A program made the position numbers and the translations under genes. Positions 7,024 to 16,325 of a stretch of DNA of 50,754 nt are shown piece by piece (position 1 is the stretch's first letter; every line of letters begins with the position of its first letter). Origin of the DNA: Lachnospiraceae bacterium. Lineage in GTDB: Bacteria > Bacillota > Clostridia > Lachnospirales > Lachnospiraceae. The notes under the pieces are model-generated. The model saw only the letters and a list, made by a program, of their open reading frames with translations, had not been told where the DNA came from and did not search any database. Where the stretch lies: positions 1-50,754 of the forward strand of contig JAFUKJ010000029.1 of assembly GCA_017467805.1 (NCBI GenBank). Reading direction: 5' to 3'.

Positions 7024-7707
7024 ATGCAGTTGAATAAGATTGGCTTTTTAGCAGCGCAAATGCATGCAAAGCAGACCGCACGTAGAAGAGGTATGGCAAA
7101 GGCTGTAGAGTATAGAGAAAATAAGGCAGAGGAAAGCGAGACTACCAAGGAAAAGGATAGTACCAGTAGTACAGGCTCTTCAAGCTCTAAGCAGGTGCAG
7201 GCATATGAGGTGCTTGAACAGGCAGCAGCTAAGGTACAGGAGTATGCGGCTAAGCTTAAGGAATTAGGCAGCAAGACAGAAGAAACAGATGAGAAGAGCT
7301 TTAAGGAAGATGCTTATGACTATATTGATAAGCTGGTAGAAGCCTATAATGAATTGTACGAAGAGATGCAGGATATGGGTGATGAGACAAATCAGCTTCA
7401 TTGTGATAAATTAAGCAGTATTTGTGAGAGTTATACAGAGAATATAGCACAGCTTGGCATCACAAAGGAAAAGGATGGTACACTAACCATTGATAAAGAG
7501 CAGGCGGGGAATGCCACAGAGGAAAAGATTAATGCATGTGCATCCTGGCTGCAGGAGATTAGTGACAGATGCAATGGTATCGAGTCTGGTGCAGCAGTAA
7601 GCATCAAGCTATGGAATAGCTTATATGGAACATCGTCATATGACAGTTTAGGCACAAGCAGCACTTATTATGGTGAGAATGGAAACTGGTATAGTGCAAT
7701 TGGATAA
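7024..7707 (+). CDS. Hypothetical helical protein
   Basis: The 227-aa protein has no signal peptide or membrane segment. Residues 1-35 are basic, 36-58 are a Ser/Thr/Glu-rich low-complexity linker (several consecutive Ser), and 59-180 are strongly helical and likely coiled coil. The passage LGITKEKDGTLTIDKEQ is reminiscent of flagellar cap (FliD-type) or similar helical-bundle proteins, but nothing else supports this. The last 20 residues are Ser/Tyr/Gly-rich. It has its own GGAGGGG ribosome binding site and a strong terminator, so it is a stand-alone gene. I do not recognise a function. Confidence 0.6.
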   Translation: MQLNKIGFLAAQMHAKQTARRRGMAKAVEYRENKAEESETTKEKDSTSSTGSSSSKQVQAYEVLEQAAAKVQEYAAKLKELGSKTEETDEKSFKEDAYDYIDKLVEAYNELYEEMQDMGDETNQLHCDKLSSICESYTENIAQLGITKEKDGTLTIDKEQAGNATEEKINACASWLQEISDRCNGIESGAAVSIKLWNSLYGTSSYDSLGTSSTYYGENGNWYSAIG

Positions 7708-7710
7708 TAT

Positions 7711-7746
7711 AAAACGTCGCCGCGAGAAGCGTGGCGACGTTTTGCT
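7711..7746. terminator. bidirectional intrinsic terminator
   Basis: A 14-bp GC-rich stem (AAAACGTCGCCGCG at 7711-7724 against 7728-7741, one G-U) carries A and T runs on either side and separates the convergent genes ending at 7707 and 7747. Confidence 0.9.
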
Positions 7747-9207
7747 TTATAATAATGTTGAAAATAATCTTAAAAAAGCATTTCCCAAGTGTGTTAGAAG
7801 GTGCTGTTCGCGTACCAAAGCATCTGTTACCAGATTGCATTTGTCGAAGGTTTCTATAAAATCATCTTTAATTTCTGGTATCACTTTGGTCTGGTACATC
7901 CAGACTGCGTTTTCAAAATGATGATACATACTGCGATAATCTAAGTTGATGGTTCCAATCACTGCCAGCTCATCGTCACAGATACATTGTTTTGCATGGC
8001 AGAATCCAGGAGTGAATTCGTAAATTTGTACGCCGTGAGCCATAAGTACAGGATAATAGGAACGTGTTACACGATACACCAGCTTCTTGTCAGGAATTCC
8101 TGGTGTGATGATTCTGACGTCTACACCACGCTTTGCAGCTAACGTCAGCTCGCGAATCATCTCATTGCTTAGAATCAGATACGGCGTCATAAAGTAAATG
8201 TATTTCTTTGCATTCTTAATCATGTTCATGTATACATTTTCGCCCACACGCTCATCATCAAGCGGATTGTCAGCGTAAGGCTGAATGTAGCCCGTTTCTT
8301 TAGCAGTATATGTATATTGCTTTATGTACTTATCATAGGAACTATCTGTTTTCTCAATAAAGTTCCATAGCTCTAAGAATGCTACAGTAAGATTCATAAC
8401 AGCGTCGCCTTCCATGCGTATGCCAGTATCCTTCCAGTAGCCATACGGATTTACAATGTTGAAATATTCATCCGCAAGGTTATAGCCGCCAGTAAATCCA
8501 ACTTTATTGTCGATGACGGTAATTTTACGATGGTCGCGATTGTTCATGAAAATTTGCAGCACTGGAATGATTCGATTAAAAATACGACACTGAATGCCCT
8601 GCTTTCGCATTTCCTTAATAAATTCAGGATTGATAAAACCGATGCTGCCTACGTCATCATAAAAAATACGAACTTCTACGCCTTCTGCGGCCTTTCTAGC
8701 CAGAACCTCTTTGAGTTTGTCAAAGGCTTCGGCATCCTCGATAGCATGATACTCCATGAAAATAAACTCTTTTGCTTTTTTCAGGTCTGCAAGCTGCGCT
8801 TCAAAACCATCCTTCGCATCTTTGTAAAAGACAACGTCAGTGTTTCGGTATAACGGTGCTTTTCCATAATTGCTGATATATCGGGCTTGATTTGCCACCG
8901 CAAAGTCGGTTTGCTCTAATTGAGTGATAAGAGTGTTGTCCTGTTGTAAGGATGTTTCGAGCATATAAGCTTCCAGCTCTGCATCAATCTTCTGAATTTT
9001 GGCGAGCTTCCGTTTAGTGGCATCTTTACTTCCATACATTATGAAAAGACATAGTCCCATGATAGGAAATATCAGAATCACCATAATCCATGATAGCTTG
9101 ATATCGCTGCAATCCTCTTTGATATAGATATACATCACTACAATTGCTGTTATGACATTGGTGATTTCATTTAACAACAAAATATGACCTTTTTCAACAA
9201 ATGACAT
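7747..9207 (-). CDS. cls: Cardiolipin synthase
   Basis: The 486-aa membrane phospholipase-D-family enzyme condenses two phosphatidylglycerols to cardiolipin and glycerol. Two N-terminal membrane helices (about 9-29 and 38-58) are followed by two HKD motifs: His226-Lys228-Asp233 (HRKITVID, followed by GGYN) and His404-Lys406-Asp411 (HAKQCICD, followed by GTINLDYRS). Length fits the ClsA class. No strong ribosome binding site is seen before the ATG at 9207, but the N-terminus is the one expected. Gene stands alone, convergent with the unknown gene at 7024. Confidence 0.93.
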   Translation of the reverse strand: MSFVEKGHILLLNEITNVITAIVVMYIYIKEDCSDIKLSWIMVILIFPIMGLCLFIMYGSKDATKRKLAKIQKIDAELEAYMLETSLQQDNTLITQLEQTDFAVANQARYISNYGKAPLYRNTDVVFYKDAKDGFEAQLADLKKAKEFIFMEYHAIEDAEAFDKLKEVLARKAAEGVEVRIFYDDVGSIGFINPEFIKEMRKQGIQCRIFNRIIPVLQIFMNNRDHRKITVIDNKVGFTGGYNLADEYFNIVNPYGYWKDTGIRMEGDAVMNLTVAFLELWNFIEKTDSSYDKYIKQYTYTAKETGYIQPYADNPLDDERVGENVYMNMIKNAKKYIYFMTPYLILSNEMIRELTLAAKRGVDVRIITPGIPDKKLVYRVTRSYYPVLMAHGVQIYEFTPGFCHAKQCICDDELAVIGTINLDYRSMYHHFENAVWMYQTKVIPEIKDDFIETFDKCNLVTDALVREQHLLTHLGNAFLRLFSTLL

Positions 9208-9339
9208 CTTAATTTTCTATAAAGTAGGAAAGTCAAATAATTAGAATAATTGGTAATTTGAATAGGATTCGTTTCAGTTGAAAAACCAATACAGTAGAAT
9301 AAAAGCAGCAAGAAAAAGATATAAAGGAGTTTTACAAAT

Positions 9340-10167
9340 ATGAAGGGAAGAAAGCGATTTGGCAGGAAGCAGCATGATAAGAAAATAATTATTTTACTGG
9401 CACTAATTCCATTTGTTGGTATTACCGTGTTTTATCTTTTTCCAATTTTCTATAGTATATTTGTTTCTTTGCAGAAGAACAGAGGCGGTAATACTTATTG
9501 GTTATTGATGAAATCAGAAGCGTTCCAGCTGGCAATGCAGAATACGCTTTTGACTATTATAGCTATGGTTCCTACACTGTTGGTCATTTCCATGGGACTG
9601 GCATTTGTAGCAGAGGCAGGCTTAAAGCAAAAGTCAAGATGGTGGAGTTCCACGTTAGTACTGCATATGATTCCATTTATTATTCCTTCTACGATTATTG
9701 CGTTTGTGGTAAACTCGCTTTTTGACAGTTTGTGGATTCAGTCAGACAAGGTGTTTTGGATTCTGTTTGTGATTTATATATGGAAGAACTATGGATACTG
9801 TATGCTGATATTGCTTGGTGGAATCAGGAATATCCCGCAGGAAACCCTGGAGGCAGCAAGAGTGGATGGGGCAGGAAAGGCAAGAATACTGTTTCGAATT
9901 ATGCTGCCACAGATGAAAACCTTTATTTCCTTTTGTATCGTAATGGAAATTGTGGCAGTGTTTAAGCTGTTCAGAGAAGGCTATCTGTTGTGCGGAGATT
10001 ATCCAAATATAGCTGTTTATTTTATTCAGAACTTTATTAATAACAGCCTGTATGCTATGTCCTTTGAAAAGATATCGGCAATGGCGGTGGTATTAATTGT
10101 GGTGTTCAGCGTGATTATTTACGCATTATATCATTCGGAGTTAAGGGGTGAGAGTTATGAAGCATAA
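9340..10167 (+). CDS. Sugar ABC transporter permease (MalF-type)
   Basis: The 275-aa inner-membrane permease has six hydrophobic spans. Its cytoplasmic EAA loop (ETLEAARVDGAGKARILFRI, followed by MLP) docks the ATPase. It forms a heterodimer with the product of the following gene, which overlaps it. It is the first gene of a five-gene operon (permease, permease, binding protein, unknown, with the LytTR gene after). Ribosome binding site AAGGAG 10 nt upstream. The substrate is inferred only as a carbohydrate. Confidence 0.88.
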   Translation: MKGRKRFGRKQHDKKIIILLALIPFVGITVFYLFPIFYSIFVSLQKNRGGNTYWLLMKSEAFQLAMQNTLLTIIAMVPTLLVISMGLAFVAEAGLKQKSRWWSSTLVLHMIPFIIPSTIIAFVVNSLFDSLWIQSDKVFWILFVIYIWKNYGYCMLILLGGIRNIPQETLEAARVDGAGKARILFRIMLPQMKTFISFCIVMEIVAVFKLFREGYLLCGDYPNIAVYFIQNFINNSLYAMSFEKISAMAVVLIVVFSVIIYALYHSELRGESYEA

Positions 10168-10951
10168 GAATAGTAATCGTGGTGTGAGCTTTCTTATTTT
10201 TCAATTAATTGCAATATTAGGAATACTTGCTACAGGTGTGTTTTTACTATATGTGATATGGCAGTCTGTAGGTACAGATGGTACGGTGACGGCAGAGCAT
10301 TATCTGGAGCTGTTATTAAAAACACCCGAGTACTGGGTATTTTTCTGGAACAGCTTTAAGATTAGCCTTTTGATTCTTGGTGGAACATTGGCAGTTGCTC
10401 TGATAGGAGCATTTGTATTATATCGTTATCGTTTTAGAGGAAGTAATCTGTTGTTTGGGCTTTTGGTGCTTCTTATGCTTATGCCTTATCAGGTGTTGAT
10501 GCTTCCGCAGCTTCTAATGATACATAAGTTCCAGTTGTTTAATCATTTAGCAGGTGTTATTTTGCCTAATATTTTCAGCAGCTTTGGAATTGTACTTTTA
10601 TTGCAGTATATGAAAAAGATTCCATATGAGTCAGTGGAGGCGGCGCAGGTAGATGGTGCAGGCGATATTTTGATTTTTGGAAAAGTCGTTTTACCGCTGA
10701 TTAAGGAGGGCGTTATTACACTGGCGATTCTGAATCTGGTGGATACATGGAATCTGGTGGAGCAGCCACAGAATATTTTGACGGACAGCAGATTGTATCC
10801 GTTATCTATCTCTTTTTCAAAGTATGAGACAAGCTCAATTGAAGCATTGAGTGCAGGTAATCTGATATTTTTATTACCAATTATTCTCTTGTTCTTTATG
10901 GGAAAGGATTATCTGGTGAACGGCATCAGCAATACAGTTGTAAAGAAGTAG
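10157..10951 (+). CDS. Sugar ABC transporter permease (MalG-type)
   Basis: The 264-aa protein is the partner permease, with six hydrophobic spans and an EAA loop (ESVEAAQVDGAGDILIFGKV, then VLP). ATG at 10157 is chosen over a GTG at 10148 because AAGGGG (10143-10148) has a proper 8-nt spacing to the ATG and would overlap the GTG. The 11-bp overlap with the upstream permease gene indicates coupling. No ATPase gene is present in this operon, so a shared MsmX/MsmK-type ATPase encoded elsewhere is expected, as is common in Bacillota. Confidence 0.87.
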   Translation: MKHKNSNRGVSFLIFQLIAILGILATGVFLLYVIWQSVGTDGTVTAEHYLELLLKTPEYWVFFWNSFKISLLILGGTLAVALIGAFVLYRYRFRGSNLLFGLLVLLMLMPYQVLMLPQLLMIHKFQLFNHLAGVILPNIFSSFGIVLLLQYMKKIPYESVEAAQVDGAGDILIFGKVVLPLIKEGVITLAILNLVDTWNLVEQPQNILTDSRLYPLSISFSKYETSSIEALSAGNLIFLLPIILLFFMGKDYLVNGISNTVVKK

Positions 10952-10963
10952 GAAGGTACCAGC

Positions 10964-12283
10964 GTGAATATGAGAAAAAAACTTTTAGTAGTTTGTATGA
11001 TGATAAGCATAATGGCAGGGCTTATCGGCTGTGGCAGCACAGATAGAGAAGAAATTCAGATGGAAGCAGAACCCCAGTTGACGGTATATACGGTGGAAGG
11101 GATTGACTTCTATGACCAGGCAGTTACCGCATTTCAAGGAAAATATAAGGAAATGAAGATTGACTATGTGACCTTTGAAACAGAAGAGGATTTGGCAAGG
11201 CAATATTCTAATGATGTGGCAATGGGAACACAGCCCGATGTATTGCTTTTAACAGATGAAACAACCATAGATGTTTTTAAGGCGTGTAAGAACTACCGAT
11301 TTGCCAATTTAACTCCATATTTTGAGAGTGATGAGGCATTTTATGATGTGGTGTACTTTGAGGAAGCCTTGAAGGCTGGATGCTATGAGGATAAGCAGTA
11401 TATTGTACCGTTTCGTATGGAAATTCCCTACTATCTGTTAACAAATAAGGTAACGGATGTAATAGATGTAAAGGCTTTGCGTGAGGCGAATGGGCAGGAA
11501 CAGATGCAGCTTTTAATGGATGCCGCAGATGCGGTAAAAGAGCAGGGAATTATGGAGGACGGCGTATTTTATGCGACAACATCTGTAGAACAGATTCTGC
11601 GTTCCAGCGGAATATCTCTTTGCGGCTTGCAAGACGAGCATCTGGAGCTTGATAAGGAGCAAATCAGACTGCTGTGTGAATATACGAAGTATGTAACAGA
11701 AGATTGTATGTTGCAGATGCCCAAGCGTCAGGAAAGCACTGATGTGATGGAGCAGTTTGGCATGATGGGAATTGAGCAGAGATATGATAATCCGTTTTAT
11801 ATGGGACGTTCCTACGATATGATGTTTGAGTATCTGTTCGGAGAGGATTTGGAGTGGATACTGGCAACGGCGGTGGACGAGGCAGGGGCATATCATGCAG
11901 ATATTACTAAATACGGCATGGTGGATGCTGAAAGTGATCATGTGCGTGGTGCATATCAGTTATTAAGATACTTAATGGACTATAAGACGAGAGCGGATTT
12001 TGCCACAGAGATTTATGTACATAGAAGCAATACTACAACAGAGTTTGTTAATATGTCAGAGTATACCAATCTTGGCAGCGGGATAAGGGTATCAGCCATG
12101 GGCTATTCAAAGTATCTTCGTGTGGAGAATATGCTGAACAGCTTAACGGATATTTCGATTCCCAATCATAAGGTGGAAGAGATTTACAAAAGTGTAGCGC
12201 AGGACTATTATGCGGGAAACAGAGAATTTGAAGATATGTATATGGAATTGGAGAACAGACTTACTATTTACTGGAAGGAATAA
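10964..12283 (+). CDS. Extracellular solute-binding lipoprotein
   Basis: The 439-aa substrate-binding lipoprotein has an N-terminal lipoprotein signal with lipobox LIGCGS (Cys near 23), then a family-1-type sugar-binding fold with the TVYTVEGIDFYDQAVTAF start and LLLTDETTIDVF hinge-like segments. GTG at 10964 is the start: AGGAAGG is 7 nt upstream, while the internal ATG at 10970 is 13 nt away. It lies 12 bp after the second permease and should deliver substrate to both. Ligand unknown. Confidence 0.88.
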   Translation: MNMRKKLLVVCMMISIMAGLIGCGSTDREEIQMEAEPQLTVYTVEGIDFYDQAVTAFQGKYKEMKIDYVTFETEEDLARQYSNDVAMGTQPDVLLLTDETTIDVFKACKNYRFANLTPYFESDEAFYDVVYFEEALKAGCYEDKQYIVPFRMEIPYYLLTNKVTDVIDVKALREANGQEQMQLLMDAADAVKEQGIMEDGVFYATTSVEQILRSSGISLCGLQDEHLELDKEQIRLLCEYTKYVTEDCMLQMPKRQESTDVMEQFGMMGIEQRYDNPFYMGRSYDMMFEYLFGEDLEWILATAVDEAGAYHADITKYGMVDAESDHVRGAYQLLRYLMDYKTRADFATEIYVHRSNTTTEFVNMSEYTNLGSGIRVSAMGYSKYLRVENMLNSLTDISIPNHKVEEIYKSVAQDYYAGNREFEDMYMELENRLTIYWKE

Positions 12284-12296
12284 GGGTGATGCGAAG

Positions 12297-13034
12297 ATGA
12301 AAGGAAAGATTGGAAAACGTATTATATCAGAATTGCTAATTGTTTTCTTTGCGATAGCCATTTTTTCTACTTGTATATCCCGTTATTTATTTGAGGAGTC
12401 CATGCCTGTGGTAGAAACGGCTGTAACGGAAACTATGACGCTAAGACAGGTGGAGGAATATAGTGCCAAGCTGGTGCGAAGTGATGTAGGTAATATATTG
12501 AGCTGGGAGATTATCGGCACCTCAAGAGAGCTGGAGGTAGGCGATACGGTCATGGTAAGAACCGTGCAATATCAGGACATCAAAAACGGCTACCGAAAAT
12601 TAGAGGCGGGCTATAAAACGATTGATGAGTATGCGGCAGTGATTACCGCAACAGGCTTTGCTACAAGAAACGATTCAAGTGGAAATGAAGAAAGAGTCTA
12701 TACCTTTGAAGTAGAGGCGCAGGGGAAGCTTTCCGACACATATGCTTACTTTGTAAGTGTTGAGTATGACACACTTGAAAGGGAATACGTTTTGCCAAAT
12801 GACTGTTTTATTGGGAATCCAAGTGATTACAGCAATAATTTGACTATTATGGTAGTAAAGGAAAAGCTGATGCCTTGGGGTTATTCAAGCTATGTGCAGG
12901 AGGTGTCGGTAAATGCCATGGAAAGAAATGAAGAATATGTAGCGGTTTCCTATTACCCTGGAGATAGTATCGTTCGTAATGCTAAGGCACTTGGGTTAAA
13001 GGATGGAGACTGGATAAGGCTTTCAAATTCGTAA
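12297..13034 (+). CDS. Membrane-anchored extracytoplasmic protein, function unknown
   Basis: The 245-aa protein has one N-terminal membrane anchor (about 10-27) and an extracellular, beta-rich remainder (for example SWEIIGTSRELEVGDTVMVR and the phrase GYKTIDEYAAVITATGF). It resembles in composition the periplasmic adaptor-like proteins of Bacillota, but no barrel-sandwich or coiled-coil motif is clear. The start at 12297 follows the AAGGG site; the open frame extends upstream inside the previous gene but without a ribosome binding site. It lies 13 bp after the binding protein gene and is likely part of the transporter operon. Confidence 0.65.
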   Translation: MKGKIGKRIISELLIVFFAIAIFSTCISRYLFEESMPVVETAVTETMTLRQVEEYSAKLVRSDVGNILSWEIIGTSRELEVGDTVMVRTVQYQDIKNGYRKLEAGYKTIDEYAAVITATGFATRNDSSGNEERVYTFEVEAQGKLSDTYAYFVSVEYDTLEREYVLPNDCFIGNPSDYSNNLTIMVVKEKLMPWGYSSYVQEVSVNAMERNEEYVAVSYYPGDSIVRNAKALGLKDGDWIRLSNS

Positions 13035-13091
13035 AAATCATGTATAATCAAAGCATAACTAATGATGTAATACACAGAAGGGAAGAGTATT

Positions 13092-13805
13092 ATGGCGTAT
13101 CAGATTGGGTTATGCGATGATGAAGAATATCAGATTAAAATAAATGGAGTATTTTTAAAGAAGCTTGCAGAGAAAAAGGGCTATGATTTGGAGTATCACG
13201 GCTTTAAAACGGGAAAGGCATTAAGGGAGTATCTGGCAGATAATCATTTGGATGCTTTGCTTCTAGACATTGATTTGGGCGAAGAAAGCGGGATAGATGT
13301 TGCTTCATGGATAGCAAGAAATTATCCTGATATTGTTAAAGTGTTTGTGACTGGTCATAGGGAATTTGCGGAAGAGGCTTTTGAAGTGGAAGCGGCAGGT
13401 TATCTGGTAAAGCCTTATGATTCCAAAAAGATGGAAAATGTCATGACAAAGGTAATTACGATATTAGACCGTAAAAAGCAGGATGATGTGGGAACAGAAA
13501 TCGTGATTACAGATGAGAATATCAAGAAAAAGATAGATTGCAGAGATATTTTGTACATTGAACGCCAGCAGGCAAGAAGTATCATTAAGACAAGAGATTA
13601 TGAATATCAGGTATATGAGACAATTACCTCTCTTTGTGAGAGAATTGGTGATTCATTTATCCGCGTTAATCAGGGTGAAGTAGTGAATAAAGCTTTGATT
13701 GCTGAGATAAAGGGGAATATTGTCTACCTAAAAAATGGTATGGAGATGTCGATAGGCAGAACCTATAGAAAGAGTGTGCAGGAAAAATATTTTGGTAAAG
13801 CATAG
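13092..13805 (+). CDS. LytTR-family response regulator (AgrA/ComE type)
   Basis: The 237-aa protein has a receiver domain (1-120) with acidic pair Asp9-Asp10, phospho-acceptor Asp59 (LLLD), Thr87 (FVTGH) and Lys107 (LVKPYD). A LytTR DNA-binding domain (140-235) follows, with IDCRDILYIERQQ, FIRVNQGEVVN and NGMEMSIGRTYRK. Such regulators bind paired direct repeats about 21-22 bp apart. It follows the transporter operon on the plus strand by 57 bp; its likely kinase (AgrC-like) is encoded at 14903-16201 on the other strand, and no inducing-peptide gene is visible. A TATAAT at 13043 may be its promoter. Confidence 0.9.
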   Translation: MAYQIGLCDDEEYQIKINGVFLKKLAEKKGYDLEYHGFKTGKALREYLADNHLDALLLDIDLGEESGIDVASWIARNYPDIVKVFVTGHREFAEEAFEVEAAGYLVKPYDSKKMENVMTKVITILDRKKQDDVGTEIVITDENIKKKIDCRDILYIERQQARSIIKTRDYEYQVYETITSLCERIGDSFIRVNQGEVVNKALIAEIKGNIVYLKNGMEMSIGRTYRKSVQEKYFGKA

Positions 13806-13822
13806 CAGAAAGTAAATGGTAA

Positions 13823-13855
13823 AAAGGTGCCGCAATGTGATTTGCGACACCTTTG
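13823..13855. terminator. bidirectional terminator
   Basis: A stem of 12 bp with one mismatch (AAAGGTGCCGCAA against TTGCGACACCTTT) lies between the convergent genes ending at 13805 and 13856. A U-run is available for the plus strand within the end of the minus-strand gene, an A-run for the opposite direction. Confidence 0.75.
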
Positions 13856-14887
13856 TTAATTATTTTTTTTCAGTTTTGCGATTGTCTTAGATGGAAAAAA
13901 TACGATGTTTAGAAGGGTTATCTTCTCTGCAACCATAGCACATATAACAGGTACTACAAAGCTAAATATCAATCCAAACAAAATATGAATCCCCAGGTTA
14001 CTGATGCTAAGTTTTAATAATATAATTCGGATACCAGCGGCAAAAATTGTATGCATCAAATAAATCTGATACATATACTTTGACAGATATCTCCAGCCAA
14101 CGGACATAGAGGAGGCTTTTTTTGTAAGACATCGAATTATTTCTACGGTACCTACAATGCCTGAAAAATTCAACAGAAAGCTTAACAGATGATTTCTGGA
14201 ATCTGTTATAAAGGCGATGACGGATAGGAATAGAAATAATCCGCCAAGTAAAAAAGCTTTCGCAGAACTTAATTTAATATTTTTGTATTCCCAAATCATT
14301 CCCAATAGGAACCAGGTCTGGTGCTGCAAAAGATAGTTGACAGGCAAAGGTATTGATACGCCACGCTTACTAAGAATGCAAAATAAAGTTTTTTCACATA
14401 AGGCAATTATAAGCAGGATGTATACGTTATTCTTGCTCCGAATCAGTGGAGCAAAGAAGGTAATGAAAAGGATTGCATATAAATACCACATTTGATTGAT
14501 TGGTTTATGACATAGAATGTACAAAAAGGAACCTTCTACTTCCGAGTTTACATTACCAGATAATATAGTCTTTATAAAATATGTTATAAATGTAAAAATT
14601 ACATAAGTGACGGCAAAGTCTAAGCAGCGAATTATTTTTTCCTTAAAATAAGTACGTTTGTCTGTATATTTAGTAAAGCTTTTTTGAAACAAATATCCAC
14701 TGCAAAAAATAAATACATATACATGAAAATGATATATTGTTTTCCTGAAAAATGATGCAAATATATTATCAATAAAGCCTGCATCCTGAAAACTCATTAA
14801 AAGATGACCGATTACAACTAAAATGCAAGCAAATGCTCTGGAGTAATCTAAGTACTCTATTCTGTTTGACTGATTCATTGATTTCAT
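13856..14887 (-). CDS. Acyltransferase family 3 membrane protein
   Basis: The 343-aa integral membrane protein has about ten hydrophobic spans and the family-3 signature near its start: RIEYLDYSRAFACILVVIGH (catalytic-type His of the RxxAxxLVxxxH pattern), FRKTIYHFHVYVFIFCSGYL and MWYLYAILF. Such enzymes O-acetylate extracellular glycans or peptidoglycan. It is encoded downstream of, and probably with, the AgrC-like kinase (15-bp gap). Its substrate is unknown; the neighbourhood suggests a cell-surface glycan modified under control of the two-component system. Confidence 0.82.
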   Translation of the reverse strand: MKSMNQSNRIEYLDYSRAFACILVVIGHLLMSFQDAGFIDNIFASFFRKTIYHFHVYVFIFCSGYLFQKSFTKYTDKRTYFKEKIIRCLDFAVTYVIFTFITYFIKTILSGNVNSEVEGSFLYILCHKPINQMWYLYAILFITFFAPLIRSKNNVYILLIIALCEKTLFCILSKRGVSIPLPVNYLLQHQTWFLLGMIWEYKNIKLSSAKAFLLGGLFLFLSVIAFITDSRNHLLSFLLNFSGIVGTVEIIRCLTKKASSMSVGWRYLSKYMYQIYLMHTIFAAGIRIILLKLSISNLGIHILFGLIFSFVVPVICAMVAEKITLLNIVFFPSKTIAKLKKNN

Positions 14888-14902
14888 CCTTTCGTAGCTA
14901 AC

Positions 14903-16201
14903 CTAAATGAATTCTGTTTTAAATGGAACATTTACATTTACATGGAACTGTTCGTCTACATTAAACTCCGTTTTTCCATGATATTCTTCCACGACAGAAC
15001 GAATAGTCTTTGTTCCGATACCGTGATATGCCTTGTCGGCTTTGGTGGTGACAAAATTACCTCTTTCTAATACGGGTGCTATGGCATAGGTGTTATCACA
15101 CTGTATCAGTAATTGATTGTTCTCTTTTCGCATGGAGAAGTAAATATATGGTTCTTCATGCTTGGCGGCTGCTTCTATAGCATTTTCTAAGATGTTACCC
15201 ACAACTGCACATAAGTCACTATCTGAAAAAGGAGTGGTATTGCTTAAAAGCTCTACTTCTATCTGGATTCCTAATTGCTTTGCCTTGCTAATCTTGTTAT
15301 TTAACAAAACAGACAATATTTTGTTATCAGTAAAGATAAAGCTGTTGGCAGTAGATAACTCTTTTGTAATGTTGGAAAGATATGTTTTTGCATCCTCTAA
15401 CTCTTCTATTTCTAATAACCCTTGTAAAATGGACATATGATTGTTCATGTCATGTCTAAGAGCGCGCAAGTCCTCTACAATAATCGCCATGTCCTGATTC
15501 TGTTTATGTTCCATTTCAATTTGCTGCATTTTAAGGTTGTTTGTCATGATTTCCTCTGACTTCTTCGTAATTTTGGTGATAAGAAAGATAGTCAGGATGG
15601 TAATCAGAGTGATGACAACCATGGATAAAATAATCGCTCTTTCTGTGGTTATCTGAATGGCTGAATGATAAAACTGAACGACTATATAGTTATAAGCAAC
15701 ATTCAAAAGCATGATTAAAATAATATTTCGGTTAAATGTTTCAAATATTTTTTTCTTTGTGCGAACAAGGAATTCCACGACAATAAAAAATAATATATAG
15801 GAAAGAATGATTGCCAATGCATTGGTGGTACGAATCTGATTCATATATTTAAAAGGTGTTCCTGTAATAGCCAATGTGATAGGTATTGTAAAGGTACTGC
15901 TGGCATAGAACAGGAATAATGAAACAATAAACCAGCTAAATACCTTAGCTACAGAGTCTTTGTAGATAACGCATAGACTCAAATTAAATAATATGAAAGC
16001 CAGATAGAAGAGGGAGGTATTTGTAAATAGATTATTCCCATACAGGCATACAAGTTTTAGTCCGCAGCTTATCAAAAAGGTGATAGGGAGAGTGAACTTT
16101 GGAAAACGATATGTAAGTTTGCTGTTCATCAGACGATAATAGCAAAAAACTTCAAATAAGCTAAAAAACACATAAATAAAACGATATAATTCCTTCGACA
16201 T
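14903..16201 (-). CDS. GHKL sensor histidine kinase (AgrC-like)
   Basis: The 432-aa kinase has an N-terminal membrane domain with about six to seven helices (1-215), a coiled-coil linker rich in Lys/Glu/Met and a cytoplasmic kinase part. That part holds the RHDMNNH H-box with the phosphorylated His, the N-box VVGNILENAIEAA and the G-box GIGTKTIRSVVEE. This is the AgrC/ComD class. ATG at 16201 is preceded by a GGGG site; upstream sequence read in frame would extend through the promoter and is not translated. The gene is divergent from the pentose operon and likely acts with the LytTR regulator at 13092. Confidence 0.88.
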   Translation of the reverse strand: MSKELYRFIYVFFSLFEVFCYYRLMNSKLTYRFPKFTLPITFLISCGLKLVCLYGNNLFTNTSLFYLAFILFNLSLCVIYKDSVAKVFSWFIVSLFLFYASSTFTIPITLAITGTPFKYMNQIRTTNALAIILSYILFFIVVEFLVRTKKKIFETFNRNIILIMLLNVAYNYIVVQFYHSAIQITTERAIILSMVVITLITILTIFLITKITKKSEEIMTNNLKMQQIEMEHKQNQDMAIIVEDLRALRHDMNNHMSILQGLLEIEELEDAKTYLSNITKELSTANSFIFTDNKILSVLLNNKISKAKQLGIQIEVELLSNTTPFSDSDLCAVVGNILENAIEAAAKHEEPYIYFSMRKENNQLLIQCDNTYAIAPVLERGNFVTTKADKAYHGIGTKTIRSVVEEYHGKTEFNVDEQFHVNVNVPFKTEFI

Positions 16202-16241
16202 AATGTAACCCCGCTCGAAATATATAAATCTGATTGTTTTA

Positions 16242-16270
16242 ATAGTAGTATATGGGATTTTGAAAGTCAA
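16242..16270 (-). promoter_or_regulatory. sigma-A promoter for the histidine kinase gene
   Basis: On the minus strand TTGACT (16265-16270) and TACTAT (16242-16247) are spaced by 17 bp, upstream of the ATG at 16201. Confidence 0.6.
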
Positions 16271-16273
16271 ATT

Positions 16274-16306
16274 TAAAATATTTTATGTTTACACTAAAAT
16301 ATTTTA
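16274..16306. promoter_or_regulatory. two copies of a perfect 12-bp palindrome 21 bp apart
   Basis: TAAAATATTTTA occurs at 16274-16285 and again at 16295-16306, exactly two helical turns apart, within a GTTTAC...GTAAAC inverted frame on the right copy (16287-16292 and 16314-16319). The left copy lies 3 bp beyond the -35 box of the kinase promoter; the right copy is 19 bp before the -35 box of the kinase/epimerase operon. It may be a shared regulatory site for the two divergent units. Confidence 0.55.
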
Positions 16307-16325
16307 AAAAAGAGTAAACTAAATC

